From positions 1 to 64,000 of the forward strand of contig JAOUHG010000001.1 of assembly GCA_029865265.1 (NCBI GenBank): a stretch of 64,000 nt of DNA, in the 5' to 3' direction. Both the position numbers and the translations under genes were made by a program. Positions 1 through 7,430 of the stretch are shown in pieces. The DNA is from Candidatus Krumholzibacteriia bacterium. Lineage in GTDB: Bacteria > Krumholzibacteriota > Krumholzibacteriia > WVZY01 > JAKEHA01. Position 1 is the first letter of the stretch. Every line of letters starts with the position of its first letter. Under the pieces are notes generated by a model. It was not told the DNA's origin. It worked only from the letters and a program-made list of their open reading frames with translations, and ran no database searches.

Positions 1-147
1 GAACGCCCTCGTGAACACGTAGAAGAGGATGATGAGGAGCACCAGGTTCCCGATGACGACGGCGTAGAGGACGCGCCAGCTCCCACCGATGGGCGGCCGC
101 TCTTCGCCGTCCGGCGCCGGCGCTGTTCGGTGCACCGTCTCTCTCAT
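1..147 (-). CDS. Small single-pass membrane protein, 3' end cut by window edge
   Basis: The ATG at 147-145 overlaps the TGA of the upstream PIG-L gene (ATGA), so translation is probably coupled. About 49 residues are visible: a polar, proline-rich N-terminus followed by one hydrophobic helix (VLYAVVIGNLVLLIILFYVF), then the window ends. I do not recognise a named family. Such short membrane ORFs can precede a transporter gene, but nothing downstream is visible to test that. The reading frame and coupling are seen directly; the role is unknown. Confidence 0.55.
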   Translation of the reverse strand, partial: MRETVHRTAPAPDGEERPPIGGSWRVLYAVVIGNLVLLIILFYVFTRAF

Positions 148-2648
148 CCGCGGGCCGACACCAGGTTGATGAAGAGCCGGTAGGCGCCGGGCACCCCCGC
201 CGGGAGCTGTCTGAAGAACGAGTACCCGGTGTAGATGAAGATCCCCTTGCCGTGGCGCGCCCACACGAGACCACCCGCCGCCGGCTTCTCTCCGGGATCG
301 GCGGAGGAGAGCGCGGTGTGGTACTCGGGTCCCCACGTGGAGGCGAAGTAGAGCCCGCGTTCCTGCACCCAGCCCTCGAAGTCCTGCGCGGTGATCCGGT
401 TGGGCGTTGCGAGGAGCGGGCTTGCGGGATCCGCGAAATCGACCGGGGCCTCCTCGACCGTGACCCGGTCACGACCGATCTCGAGGGGGAAGGGCGCGAA
501 GTCACGATACAGAGTTCGATCGGCCGTGTTGTACTGCACCACGAGCGTCCCACCCGACGCGACGTAGTCGAGGAGCCGGTGTGAGTTCCGCTTGAGCGCC
601 TCGCGGGTGTTGTAGGCGCGCACTCCCGTGACGATGGCGTCGTACCCGGAGAGGTCCCCCGAAGCAAGCTCGGCGTCTTCGATGAGTGTCACGCCGTAGC
701 CGGCCTGGGCGAGGGCGGCAGGCACGTCGTCACCCGGACCCATGATGTAGCCGATCGTTTCGCCCACTTTGGAGAGCGGCAGCCGCACAACGTGCGCGGT
801 GGCCGGCGGGAACACGGTCACGATCGGAATGTGGGGATAATCGATCACGGTCATGCCGCGCGTGAAGGTGTGGTCGCCGGTCGTGAACTCGGCCGCGAGC
901 ACGCTCGCCTCCGAACCCGGAGTGACCTGGAAAACGACGTCGCGGGTTTGCCCCGCGGGCAGATCGACCTCCTGCGCGACTGGATCGCAGCGCCAGCCGG
1001 AAGGCAGTGCGAGGCGGGCCTGGCCCCGGAGCGCGGCGCGCGATTCGAGCCTGAGGTGTATCGGACGCGCGGAGCCGTCGGGGAAGAGGTAGACGTGCTT
1101 GTCCAGCGCCAGCGTCACCTCCGGAGCGATGCAAATTGGCCGGTAGAGCTCGCCGCGCACCCGGTCCACCCAACGGACCAGGACGGGCAGCGTGTAGTCG
1201 ATCGATTGCCCGGACACCGTCACGGAAACCGTTACTTGCAGCGCGGGATCGTTCCACGGCGTTCCAATGAGCGCCGGATCCGCAACCTGCTGCAGACCTC
1301 CCTTGATCGGTTGGCGCAGCCAGTAGGGCTGCGTGGTGCGCCAGTCGAGGCTCGCGGGCACGACGCTCTGGAGCGCCACGGTGACCGGCCGGTTCTCTGC
1401 CAGAAGGCTGTCGGCCGGGCTGTCGAGCCCGGCGGGCTCCGACCGGACGCCAGCCAGGCGCAGCGCCGCGCTCGAGCGGTTGATCGCCGTCACATCGACC
1501 TGAATCGAATCGCCGGGACAGAGTGTGTGCTGATGGGCCACGGCCTCGAGCCAGAGCCCGCAGCACGCGCGGATCACGCCGTCGAGTTCGCGTGCCTTGT
1601 AGATGAGGAGCGGCGCATCACCGGCCGACGCCGAAGCGCGAAGTTTCGCCAGCGCGGCGCGTGCCCGCAAGAGCCCCGGCACACTCGCCGCGGGGTTGCT
1701 GGGATCGTGCGCGCGGTGGACCTCATCCAGGAGCTTGCCCACCGCATCCCCGCCGCGGATCCGTTTCCACGAGAGGTCGACACCCTCGAAGAGGTCGGTG
1801 GCCGCCGGCTCCCCGGCGATGACCTGGAAGTAATTGATCGACGTGCCGCGGCGTTCGGGCGAGCCGAATCCCTGGCTCTTGTGCATGCTCCGGCTCTCGC
1901 CGGCGAGCTCCGTGTAGGAACGGCCGAGGAGCGGGTTGTAGGCCCCGAGATCAATCTTGAGGAGCTGCCTGGCGCTGTCGCCCGTGGGCGGCGCGGCCCA
2001 GCTGAAGTAGTTCCAGACGATCCGCTTCGGCTTCCAGAGCGAGAGCGTGCGCAACTGGTCGGGGAATCGGGACGGATCGCCGGCCGCCTCGAACGCCTCG
2101 ACTGCGAGCAGCGCCGACGCGGTGTGATGGCCGTGGCGGCCCTCGCCGGTGGTCGGAAAGCGCATCACGATGACGTCGGGCCGGAAGGTTCGGATGACGC
2201 GCACCACGTCGCCCAGGACCGCGTCGTATCCCCACGTGGCGAGCGTTTCGTCGGGCCCTTTGGAGTACCCGAAATCCACCGCGCGGGTGAAGAACTGCTC
2301 GGCGCCGTCGATGCGGCGCGCCGCGAGAAGCTCCTCGGTGCGGATGACGCCGAGGAGATCACCCTGCTCGTCGCCGATCAAGTTCTGTCCGCCGTCGCCC
2401 CGGGTCATGGAGAGGTAGCCGGCCCGTACCAGCTTCTCGTTCTCGAGCCAGGTCAGCATGGCCGTGTTCTCGTCGTCGGGGTGAGCCGCCACGTAGAGCA
2501 CCGAGCCGACGACGGTGAGCTTCTCCATGGCGAGATGCAGCGTCGCGGCGTCCAGCACCGCGGGGGGACCATCAGAAGCCGCCGACGCGGTGGCGCCAGC
2601 AGCCACGATGAACAGTGTGAGCACGGCCTGCCGGAGTGCGATGCGCAA
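144..2648 (-). CDS. Exported PIG-L (LmbE-type) deacetylase family protein
   Basis: 834 residues. The TTG at 2648 is chosen as start because GAGAGGAAA lies just upstream and the product then begins with a clean signal peptide (RIALRQAVLTLFIVAAGATASA). An ATG at 2789 would add 47 residues in front of that signal. The PIG-L domain follows at once: AAHPDDEN is the zinc-binding AHPDDE motif, and MTRGDGGQN and RTEEL are further family motifs. The remaining 500 or so residues contain beta-rich segments and a glutamine-amidotransferase-like region (GYGVTLIEDAEL, YDAIVTGVRAYNTRE). The family removes N-acetyl or related acyl groups from sugars; the substrate here is unknown. It acts outside the cytoplasm. 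Confidence 0.88.
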   Translation of the reverse strand: MRIALRQAVLTLFIVAAGATASAASDGPPAVLDAATLHLAMEKLTVVGSVLYVAAHPDDENTAMLTWLENEKLVRAGYLSMTRGDGGQNLIGDEQGDLLGVIRTEELLAARRIDGAEQFFTRAVDFGYSKGPDETLATWGYDAVLGDVVRVIRTFRPDVIVMRFPTTGEGRHGHHTASALLAVEAFEAAGDPSRFPDQLRTLSLWKPKRIVWNYFSWAAPPTGDSARQLLKIDLGAYNPLLGRSYTELAGESRSMHKSQGFGSPERRGTSINYFQVIAGEPAATDLFEGVDLSWKRIRGGDAVGKLLDEVHRAHDPSNPAASVPGLLRARAALAKLRASASAGDAPLLIYKARELDGVIRACCGLWLEAVAHQHTLCPGDSIQVDVTAINRSSAALRLAGVRSEPAGLDSPADSLLAENRPVTVALQSVVPASLDWRTTQPYWLRQPIKGGLQQVADPALIGTPWNDPALQVTVSVTVSGQSIDYTLPVLVRWVDRVRGELYRPICIAPEVTLALDKHVYLFPDGSARPIHLRLESRAALRGQARLALPSGWRCDPVAQEVDLPAGQTRDVVFQVTPGSEASVLAAEFTTGDHTFTRGMTVIDYPHIPIVTVFPPATAHVVRLPLSKVGETIGYIMGPGDDVPAALAQAGYGVTLIEDAELASGDLSGYDAIVTGVRAYNTREALKRNSHRLLDYVASGGTLVVQYNTADRTLYRDFAPFPLEIGRDRVTVEEAPVDFADPASPLLATPNRITAQDFEGWVQERGLYFASTWGPEYHTALSSADPGEKPAAGGLVWARHGKGIFIYTGYSFFRQLPAGVPGAYRLFINLVSARG

Positions 2649-2892
2649 GGTGATTTCCTCTCGAGAGAACGTGTGTCGAAATTGCGGAGCGTCGGGCGAG
2701 ATTATTGACGAGTCTCCCGGAGAAGTCCAGATCGCAGGTTCGCGGGCGCCCATGGCCTGCAGGATGCGCTCGCTGTGAGGAACACCCACCCGGGAAGGCC
2801 AGCAAGGCGAGCAGCAGGATGCATCTTCTCGCGTAAGTATTGAGTTCTTGTATGCGCCGCCGGCGGGGCAGAACGCGCAATAGCCGCTGTCC

Positions 2893-3118
2893 TCAGTAAC
2901 GCGCTCCGGCGGTTTCCTGGGGCAGGCGGGTTCGGATGTCTGCCAGTTCCTCAGCGGTGAACTTCACGTTCCCGGCTCCCCTGGGCGAAGACCTCCGGCA
3001 GGATCTTGATGGCAACATCCCGACCCAGCTTGGTGTCCTTGGCCCGATACACCTCACCCATCCCGCCAGCACCCAGCTGATCGACGATTTCATAATGTCC
3101 GAGTTTACGTGGGATCAT
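2893..3118 (-). pseudogene. Chimeric relic: Ser/Thr kinase N-terminus joined to aldo/keto reductase C-terminus
   Basis: From the ATG at 3118 one frame gives 55 residues that open like a Pkn2-type kinase: [21 protein letters not shown] has the glycine-rich loop and DVAIKIL the ATP-binding lysine. It stops at 2951, before any catalytic loop. In another frame, down to the TGA at 2893, the tail [19 protein letters not shown] followed by ARY resembles the C-terminal end of aldo/keto reductases. Neither part can be functional alone. The simplest reading is a deletion that joined the two genes out of frame. The 244 bp between this relic and the PIG-L gene hold no convincing gene; a short lipoprotein-like stretch (LLLALLAFPGGC) is in no clear ORF context. 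Confidence 0.65.
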
Positions 3119-3183
3119 CGAAACACATTAGCACAAGGTGGGCCCCTCCGTCAGGAACGTGCTCGCCCGATGTCGGGCGGCCG

Positions 3184-3591
3184 TCAGGTGCCCTGCTTGT
3201 CGACACGCACCACGCGGATTGACGTCTCGATTTCTTCGCGGAGTTGTTTCTTCACGGCGCAGAGTTCCATGGTGCGGATGATGGCCGGGTCGTACTTGTC
3301 GGGGAAACCGGCATCCACATGGAGCACTATCTCGATGCGCGACAGGAGGCCGTGGTTCGCGCGCTCGACGTCCATTTCAAGACTGAGCGGTGACGGCAGA
3401 TCGCGCTGATCGCAGAACGACTTGGCATAAATGCCGGCACAGGTTGCGAGCGAAGCCAGGAAGACCTGAAAGGGCTCGGGCGCCTGGTTCTCGCCTCCGT
3501 GCTCCACGGACTGATCCGTGTTCACTGAATGTCCGGCGATTTTCGCATCGACCTTCTTGTTGCCGGGAAACGATACCTCGACCATTGCCAT
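3184..3591 (-). CDS. OsmC family peroxiredoxin-like protein
   Basis: 135 residues from the ATG at 3591, which has GGAG about eight bases upstream; the frame opens further but that extension has no family similarity. Both conserved family cysteines are present, one in FLASLATCAGIYAKS and one in MELCAVKKQL, as expected for OsmC/Ohr-fold thiol peroxidases. The N-terminal strands (VEVSFPGNKKVDAKIAGHSV) and the GGENQAPEPF approach to the first helix also fit. Members reduce organic hydroperoxides or have less defined redox roles; the YhfA-like branch is a good match. It stands alone, cytoplasmic, between a relic and the PaiB-like gene. Confidence 0.85.
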   Translation of the reverse strand: MAMVEVSFPGNKKVDAKIAGHSVNTDQSVEHGGENQAPEPFQVFLASLATCAGIYAKSFCDQRDLPSPLSLEMDVERANHGLLSRIEIVLHVDAGFPDKYDPAIIRTMELCAVKKQLREEIETSIRVVRVDKQGT

Positions 3592-3713
3592 GTCCAGAGC
3601 TCCATGCGTTGAGGGTGCTTGATGGGTACGTGCAGTCTCTTTCAAGCGGCCACTCACCAATAATAGGCGCAGTCAATCCGGTTGGCAACCATTCCGGAGG
3701 GATCTAGCGGCGC

Positions 3714-4373
3714 TCAATCCGACGGAGTCTTTTCTTCCTCGTCCGGGAACACCGACTTCGTCCGCTTTTCCATCTCCGCGGCGATGAACTGACCGTTTGC
3801 GTCCTGCTGTTTGAGCTTCTGGATGATGCTGTGATAGCTGGCCTCATCCCGGTCCTGGCTCAACTTGAACACGTGGCCCATCTCGAGTATTTCGATCTCG
3901 AACGCGACAATGGCGTGGATGTACTTCTGTTTGAATGAGTCGGGCAGGTTGTCGTACACCGTTGGGGACTTGGCGTTGTACTTCTCGAAATGAAGGGAAG
4001 TCTTCTGCAACACGCGCTCCAGGGCGGCCTCATCCAGAAACCGGATCCGGCCCTGGATGTGCACACTCATGTAGTTCCACGTGGACGCGATGTTCGGATT
4101 GCTGTACCACGTGCCGCTCACATAGGTGTGGGGACTCGTGAAGACCACGAGCACATTGGGATTGTGCAGGAACGCCCGGTGGTGATCCGTGTTCTTCATG
4201 ATGTGCCCGCGCAACACCTTCCGGCCCGCCTCTTCCTCGATGAAAACCGGAACCTGGGTGGCGACCGGCTTGTTGTCCGCATCGCATCCCGCCACGAAAG
4301 CAAAGGGATGCTGGTCGATGAAGGCCTGGATGGCAGCCGGGTTCTTGTCCTTGTAATCGGGCAGGTTGTACAT
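3714..4373 (-). CDS. FMN-binding negative transcriptional regulator, PaiB family
   Basis: 219 residues from the ATG at 4373; the protein begins MYNLPDYKD, matching the usual MY-x-P opening of PaiB proteins. The frame extends 25 codons upstream without family similarity. Family features are AAIQAFIDQHPFAFV, the PVATQVPVF strand, GHIMKNTDHHRAF, the SPHTYVSGTWY flavin-site segment and NIASTWNYMSVHIQG. These are split-barrel flavoproteins; Bacillus PaiB is linked to repression of sporulation and protease genes, but most members have no proven regulatory role. The ribosome site is weak. There is no operon partner: the neighbours are OsmC downstream and a CTD relic on the other strand. Confidence 0.88.
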   Translation of the reverse strand: MYNLPDYKDKNPAAIQAFIDQHPFAFVAGCDADNKPVATQVPVFIEEEAGRKVLRGHIMKNTDHHRAFLHNPNVLVVFTSPHTYVSGTWYSNPNIASTWNYMSVHIQGRIRFLDEAALERVLQKTSLHFEKYNAKSPTVYDNLPDSFKQKYIHAIVAFEIEILEMGHVFKLSQDRDEASYHSIIQKLKQQDANGQFIAAEMEKRTKSVFPDEEEKTPSD

Positions 4374-4562
4374 GGCGATGAATCCGCTGGTTGGGGGTGT
4401 GTGTCGCGGGACAGGGTGTGTGTACCATACGTCTCCATCCCCTGACAACCCCGGGGCCGTTCATGGCATTTGATCGTTGTATGAGGGCCGTCGCGCGCTT
4501 ATCCTCGCAATTATTGTGCATGACGAAATCCCAGCACCCGCTCCAGCAAGCAATGCAAATCG

Positions 4563-4814
4563 ATGGCAAAGACCGGCGATTTCACTCAACTGGCCTTCAA
4601 GCTCCCGGGTGCAGCCTCCGTTCGTTGCCGCGTATTCGACGTGCGTGGTCGGCGTGTGCGCGAAATCGCCGATGGTATATTCGGCGCGGGTCTGCACGAA
4701 TTCACGTGGGACACCCGGGACGACAGCGCACGTCGCGTGCGAAGCGGAGTGTATCTGGTTCAACTCCAGGTCAATGGTTCGAGCAGTACTCGCAAGGTGA
4801 TCGTCACGCGTTGA
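4563..4814 (+). pseudogene. Orphan FlgD/T9SS-like C-terminal sorting domain fragment
   Basis: The 83-codon frame encodes almost only the C-terminal Ig-like domain that ends several large secreted proteins in this window: VRCRVFDVRGRRVREI, the GLHEFTWDTRDD turn, RVRSGVYLVQLQ and a basic C-terminus (RKVIVTR). The signature PNPFNP start of the domain is missing, there is no signal peptide, and the frame closes at a TGA at 4521 upstream. It is best read as the 3' remnant of a lost secreted-protein gene. A small independently expressed protein is possible but no ribosome site supports it. Confidence 0.6.
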
Positions 4815-4997
4815 CGCGGAACATCCTGGAACACCTCCTGGCTCGCAGGAGCCTCGGCCACCGGCCCCCAATCAGGTCTTCGCTGGCCTCCGTGGTAGGG
4901 GCTGCAGCATTCCTCCCGCTTCGGCTATACTTCCCACCGCATTGGTACCCGGCCACGGATATGAGAAAGTGACTCCGGAAAGCGGAAGGATAGACGC

Positions 4998-5948
4998 GTG
5001 ATCTACGACAACATTCTGCAGGTGATCGGCAATACGCCAACGGTGAGGCTCAATCGTATCGGCAAGGAAACCGGTGCGGAGATTTTCGCCAAGTGTGAGT
5101 TTCTAAACCCCGGCGGGTCGGTGAAGGACCGCATTGCCGTGCGCATGATCGAGGAACTCGAGAAGAGCGGCAGGATCGGCCCGGGGACCACGCTGATCGA
5201 AGCGACCAGCGGAAACACGGGTGTCGGGATGTGCATGGTGGCGGCCGTGAAGGGCTACCGCATGATCATCACCATGCCCGAGAAGATGAGCCGGGAGAAA
5301 CAGGTGGTCATGGAGGCCCTGGGCGCCGAGATCATCCGCACGCCCACCGAGGCGCCGCACGACTCGCCGGAAAGCCTGATCGGGGTGGCCGCGCGCCTCA
5401 ACAAGGAGATTCCAAATTCGGTCATTCCCGATCAGTACGGTAATCCCGACAACCCGCATGCCCACTACAGTGGAACGGGCGCGGAGATCTGGGACGACTT
5501 CGGCGACACACTCGATCTGTGCGTGCTGACCGCGGGGACCGGCGGAACCATTGCCGGTGTGGCCAGGTACCTGAAGGAAAAGAATCCGAATATCAAGATC
5601 GTCGGTGTCGATCCGGAGGGCTCGATCCTCGGCGGCCGAAAAGAGGTCAAGACCTACCAGGTCGAAGGCATCGGTTACGATTTCATTCCCGATGTCCTGT
5701 CCTACGATCACATCGACGAGTGGGTGTACTGCAACGACCATGACAGTTTTGCGATGGCACGGCGCCTGATCCGTGAGGAGGGCCTGCTCGTGGGCGGGAG
5801 CTCGGGATCGGCGGTGTGGGGAATGCTCGAGGCCATCAAGCGCTACCCGAAGACGAAACGGGCCATCACGATTCTTCCCGACTCGATCCGCAACTACCTC
5901 TCCAAGTTCGTCAGCAGGGAATGGATGATCGAACACGGCTTCATGTAG
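4998..5948 (+). CDS. Cystathionine beta-synthase-like PLP enzyme (OASS/CBS family)
   Basis: 316 residues from the GTG at 4998, preceded by GGAAGGA. The fold-type II PLP family is clear: the Schiff-base lysine is K43 in GGSVKDR, the substrate loop is TSGNTG (70-75) and the phosphate loop is GTGGT (180-184). The late segments EGLLVGGSSGSA and DSIRNYLSKF are more typical of cystathionine beta-synthase than of plain cysteine synthase. There are no C-terminal CBS regulatory domains. Such enzymes make cystathionine from serine and homocysteine, or cysteine from O-acetylserine. The transporter gene begins 37 bp downstream on the same strand, so co-transcription is possible. Confidence 0.9.
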   Translation: MIYDNILQVIGNTPTVRLNRIGKETGAEIFAKCEFLNPGGSVKDRIAVRMIEELEKSGRIGPGTTLIEATSGNTGVGMCMVAAVKGYRMIITMPEKMSREKQVVMEALGAEIIRTPTEAPHDSPESLIGVAARLNKEIPNSVIPDQYGNPDNPHAHYSGTGAEIWDDFGDTLDLCVLTAGTGGTIAGVARYLKEKNPNIKIVGVDPEGSILGGRKEVKTYQVEGIGYDFIPDVLSYDHIDEWVYCNDHDSFAMARRLIREEGLLVGGSSGSAVWGMLEAIKRYPKTKRAITILPDSIRNYLSKFVSREWMIEHGFM

Positions 5949-5985
5949 GCCGATGTTTGAGCGTGGCGGCTACGAAAACTGACAC

Positions 5986-6846
5986 ATGAACTTGATGTAC
6001 GCACTTCCGATCATCAACGCAGGCGTCATGCTGGTCATTACGGCGCTTGGCCTGCGCACCCGGCCGGCCGACACGCTGCTTTTGTTCCGCAGCCCGGTAC
6101 TCGGAGTGCGCGCCGTACTGGCCATGTTCGTATTCGTGCCGGCATGCACGCTGCTCATGGTATGGCGCCTGCCACTCGAGCCGGCGATCCAGGCCAGCCT
6201 GCTGGCGTTGGCGGTCGCGCCCGTGGCGCCCATCGTTTTCAGAGCCAGAACCAGCGCCAACACCGACGGCGACTATACCGTCGGCTTGCAGGTTTTCACC
6301 GCAGTCGTCTCGCTCGCGGCCGTACCGGCAATGCTCGCGGTTGCCGAGCGCGTCTTCGACTTTCACACCCGGTTTCCCGTCAGCGAGATCGCCATCATGT
6401 TACTGAGGGTGATAGGCCTGCCGCTCGCTGTCGGCATCGGCCTCGCCAGGTTGCTGGGTGACAGGCGGGTGCGCGTGGCACTTTGGCTTGAGCGCATCGG
6501 CAGCACCGTACTGACCGCCGGCATGGTGCTCATTCTCGCGCTTCTCCTGCCGAAGGTATGGTTCATGGCAGTCAACGGACGGTTGCTCAGTGTGGTCGCC
6601 GTTACCGGCTTCATGCTGTTGGGCTGCCATCTGTTTGGAGGGCCGGAAAAGGGCACCCGCATTGCTCTCACCATGGGCAGCGCTCAGCGCCACCCGGGAA
6701 TCTCCTTTGTGGTCGCGACGACGGTGTTGCCGGCGGAAGAAGAGACCATCATCGCCGTCATCGTCATGTTTCTGCTGGTAAGCACCCTGGCGATCATTCC
6801 TTATATGCTCAAGCGCGACGACCCGGTCGCCGATTCGACAACGTAG
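5986..6846 (+). CDS. Bile acid:sodium symporter (BASS)-like membrane transporter
   Basis: 286 residues with eight to ten hydrophobic helices. Two features suggest the BASS/ACR3 fold: the paired helix regions around SLLALAVAPVAPIVF and a late segment GSAQRHPGISFVVA that resembles the conserved core crossover of BASS proteins. There is no signal peptide beyond the first helix. The ribosome site at 5986 is weak, and a second ATG nine bases later is equally possible. The substrate cannot be told from sequence. It follows the CBS-like gene by 37 bp. Confidence 0.68.
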   Translation: MNLMYALPIINAGVMLVITALGLRTRPADTLLLFRSPVLGVRAVLAMFVFVPACTLLMVWRLPLEPAIQASLLALAVAPVAPIVFRARTSANTDGDYTVGLQVFTAVVSLAAVPAMLAVAERVFDFHTRFPVSEIAIMLLRVIGLPLAVGIGLARLLGDRRVRVALWLERIGSTVLTAGMVLILALLLPKVWFMAVNGRLLSVVAVTGFMLLGCHLFGGPEKGTRIALTMGSAQRHPGISFVVATTVLPAEEETIIAVIVMFLLVSTLAIIPYMLKRDDPVADSTT

Positions 6847-6853
6847 ATTCGTT

Positions 6854-6967
6854 TCAACGCTCAACCGACTTCTCCAGCTCGTCGAGCCAGGTCAGCTTCG
6901 CCTCGATCTGCGGGATGACACGACGGCCTCCTCCCGAAGTTGCCTGACCGGGGTGGCGAGCGCTCAT
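6854..6967 (-). CDS. Tiny ORF divergent from padR
   Basis: 37 codons from the ATG at 6967, which has an excellent Shine-Dalgarno (GGGAGGACAACC before ATG). The peptide is basic and polar at first, then amphipathic (IPQIEAKLTWLDELEKSVER). I recognise no family. It reads away from padR, so its transcript would start near the dyad operator described at 7011-7046. It may be a real small protein or a chance ORF; the ribosome site is the only strong support. Confidence 0.35.
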   Translation of the reverse strand: MSARHPGQATSGGGRRVIPQIEAKLTWLDELEKSVER

Positions 6968-7004
6968 GGTTGTCCTCCCGCTACCCTTGATCCTGAAAAT
7001 CCCC

Positions 7005-7046
7005 TTGCTATTACCTAGAACTGCAATGTATAGTAGCACTAGGTAA
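7005..7046 (+). promoter_or_regulatory. padR promoter with overlapping inverted-repeat operator
   Basis: TTGCTA (7005-7010) and TATAGT (7029-7034) are 18 bp apart and form a plausible sigma-70 promoter. A perfect 8-bp inverted repeat, TTACCTAG (7011-7018) and CTAGGTAA (7039-7046), flanks the -10 box: one arm abuts the -35, the other covers the expected start site. The padR ATG is only five bases further on. This layout predicts autorepression by PadR. Repeat and boxes are seen directly; binding is inferred. Confidence 0.6.
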
Positions 7047-7050
7047 AGGC

Positions 7051-7404
7051 ATGATCATTGATAAAGACCTTGTTGCCGCGTCGGCCACCCCGTTGGTGCT
7101 CGCCATCCTAAGTGAAGGTGAAAGCTACGGTTATGCCATCATCAAGCGGGTGGCCGAGGTGTCGGGCGGCGAGCTGGAGTGGACCGAGGGTATGCTCTAC
7201 CCGCTCCTGCACCGCCTGGAGCGCAACGGCCTGGTCGAGGCGGTGTGGGGTCAGTCGGAGACCGGCAGGCGGCGCAAATACTACCGCCTGACCAGGGCCG
7301 GGGTGGAGCAGCTCGACCGCCAGCGCCGCCAGTGGCAGGTGGTCGACGAGGCCATGCGTGGTATCTGGAAAATGGTGGCCGACCCCGGGGCGCAACCCGC
7401 CTGA
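7051..7404 (+). CDS. PadR family transcriptional regulator
   Basis: 117 residues. The winged-helix fold of PadR repressors is evident: ATPLVLAILSEGESYGYAIIKRV, then WTEGMLYPLLHRLERNGLVEA and the wing GRRRKYYRLTRAG, followed by a short dimerisation helix. Proteins of this size commonly repress an adjacent membrane-protein operon. Here the next gene starts 26 bp downstream and encodes a PadR-associated permease-prefix protein, so the two are almost certainly co-transcribed. The dyad immediately upstream is the expected operator. The leader is short, with only a weak ribosome site. Confidence 0.93.
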   Translation: MIIDKDLVAASATPLVLAILSEGESYGYAIIKRVAEVSGGELEWTEGMLYPLLHRLERNGLVEAVWGQSETGRRRKYYRLTRAGVEQLDRQRRQWQVVDEAMRGIWKMVADPGAQPA

Positions 7405-7430
7405 CCGGCTGCAACGGAGAAGAGAAGACC

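Noticed and set aside
792-2708. 638-codon open frame on the plus strand
   Set aside because: Antisense shadow of the PIG-L gene, with biased composition and no motif.
2572-2880. Lipoprotein-like ORF with LLLALLAFPGGC on the minus strand
   Set aside because: After the hydrophobic stretch the frame runs into the PIG-L signal-peptide region with shadow composition and has no ribosome site; at most a relic.
4391-4972. 193-codon plus-strand frame around the CTD relic
   Set aside because: It overlaps the relic in another frame and has no domain or ribosome site.
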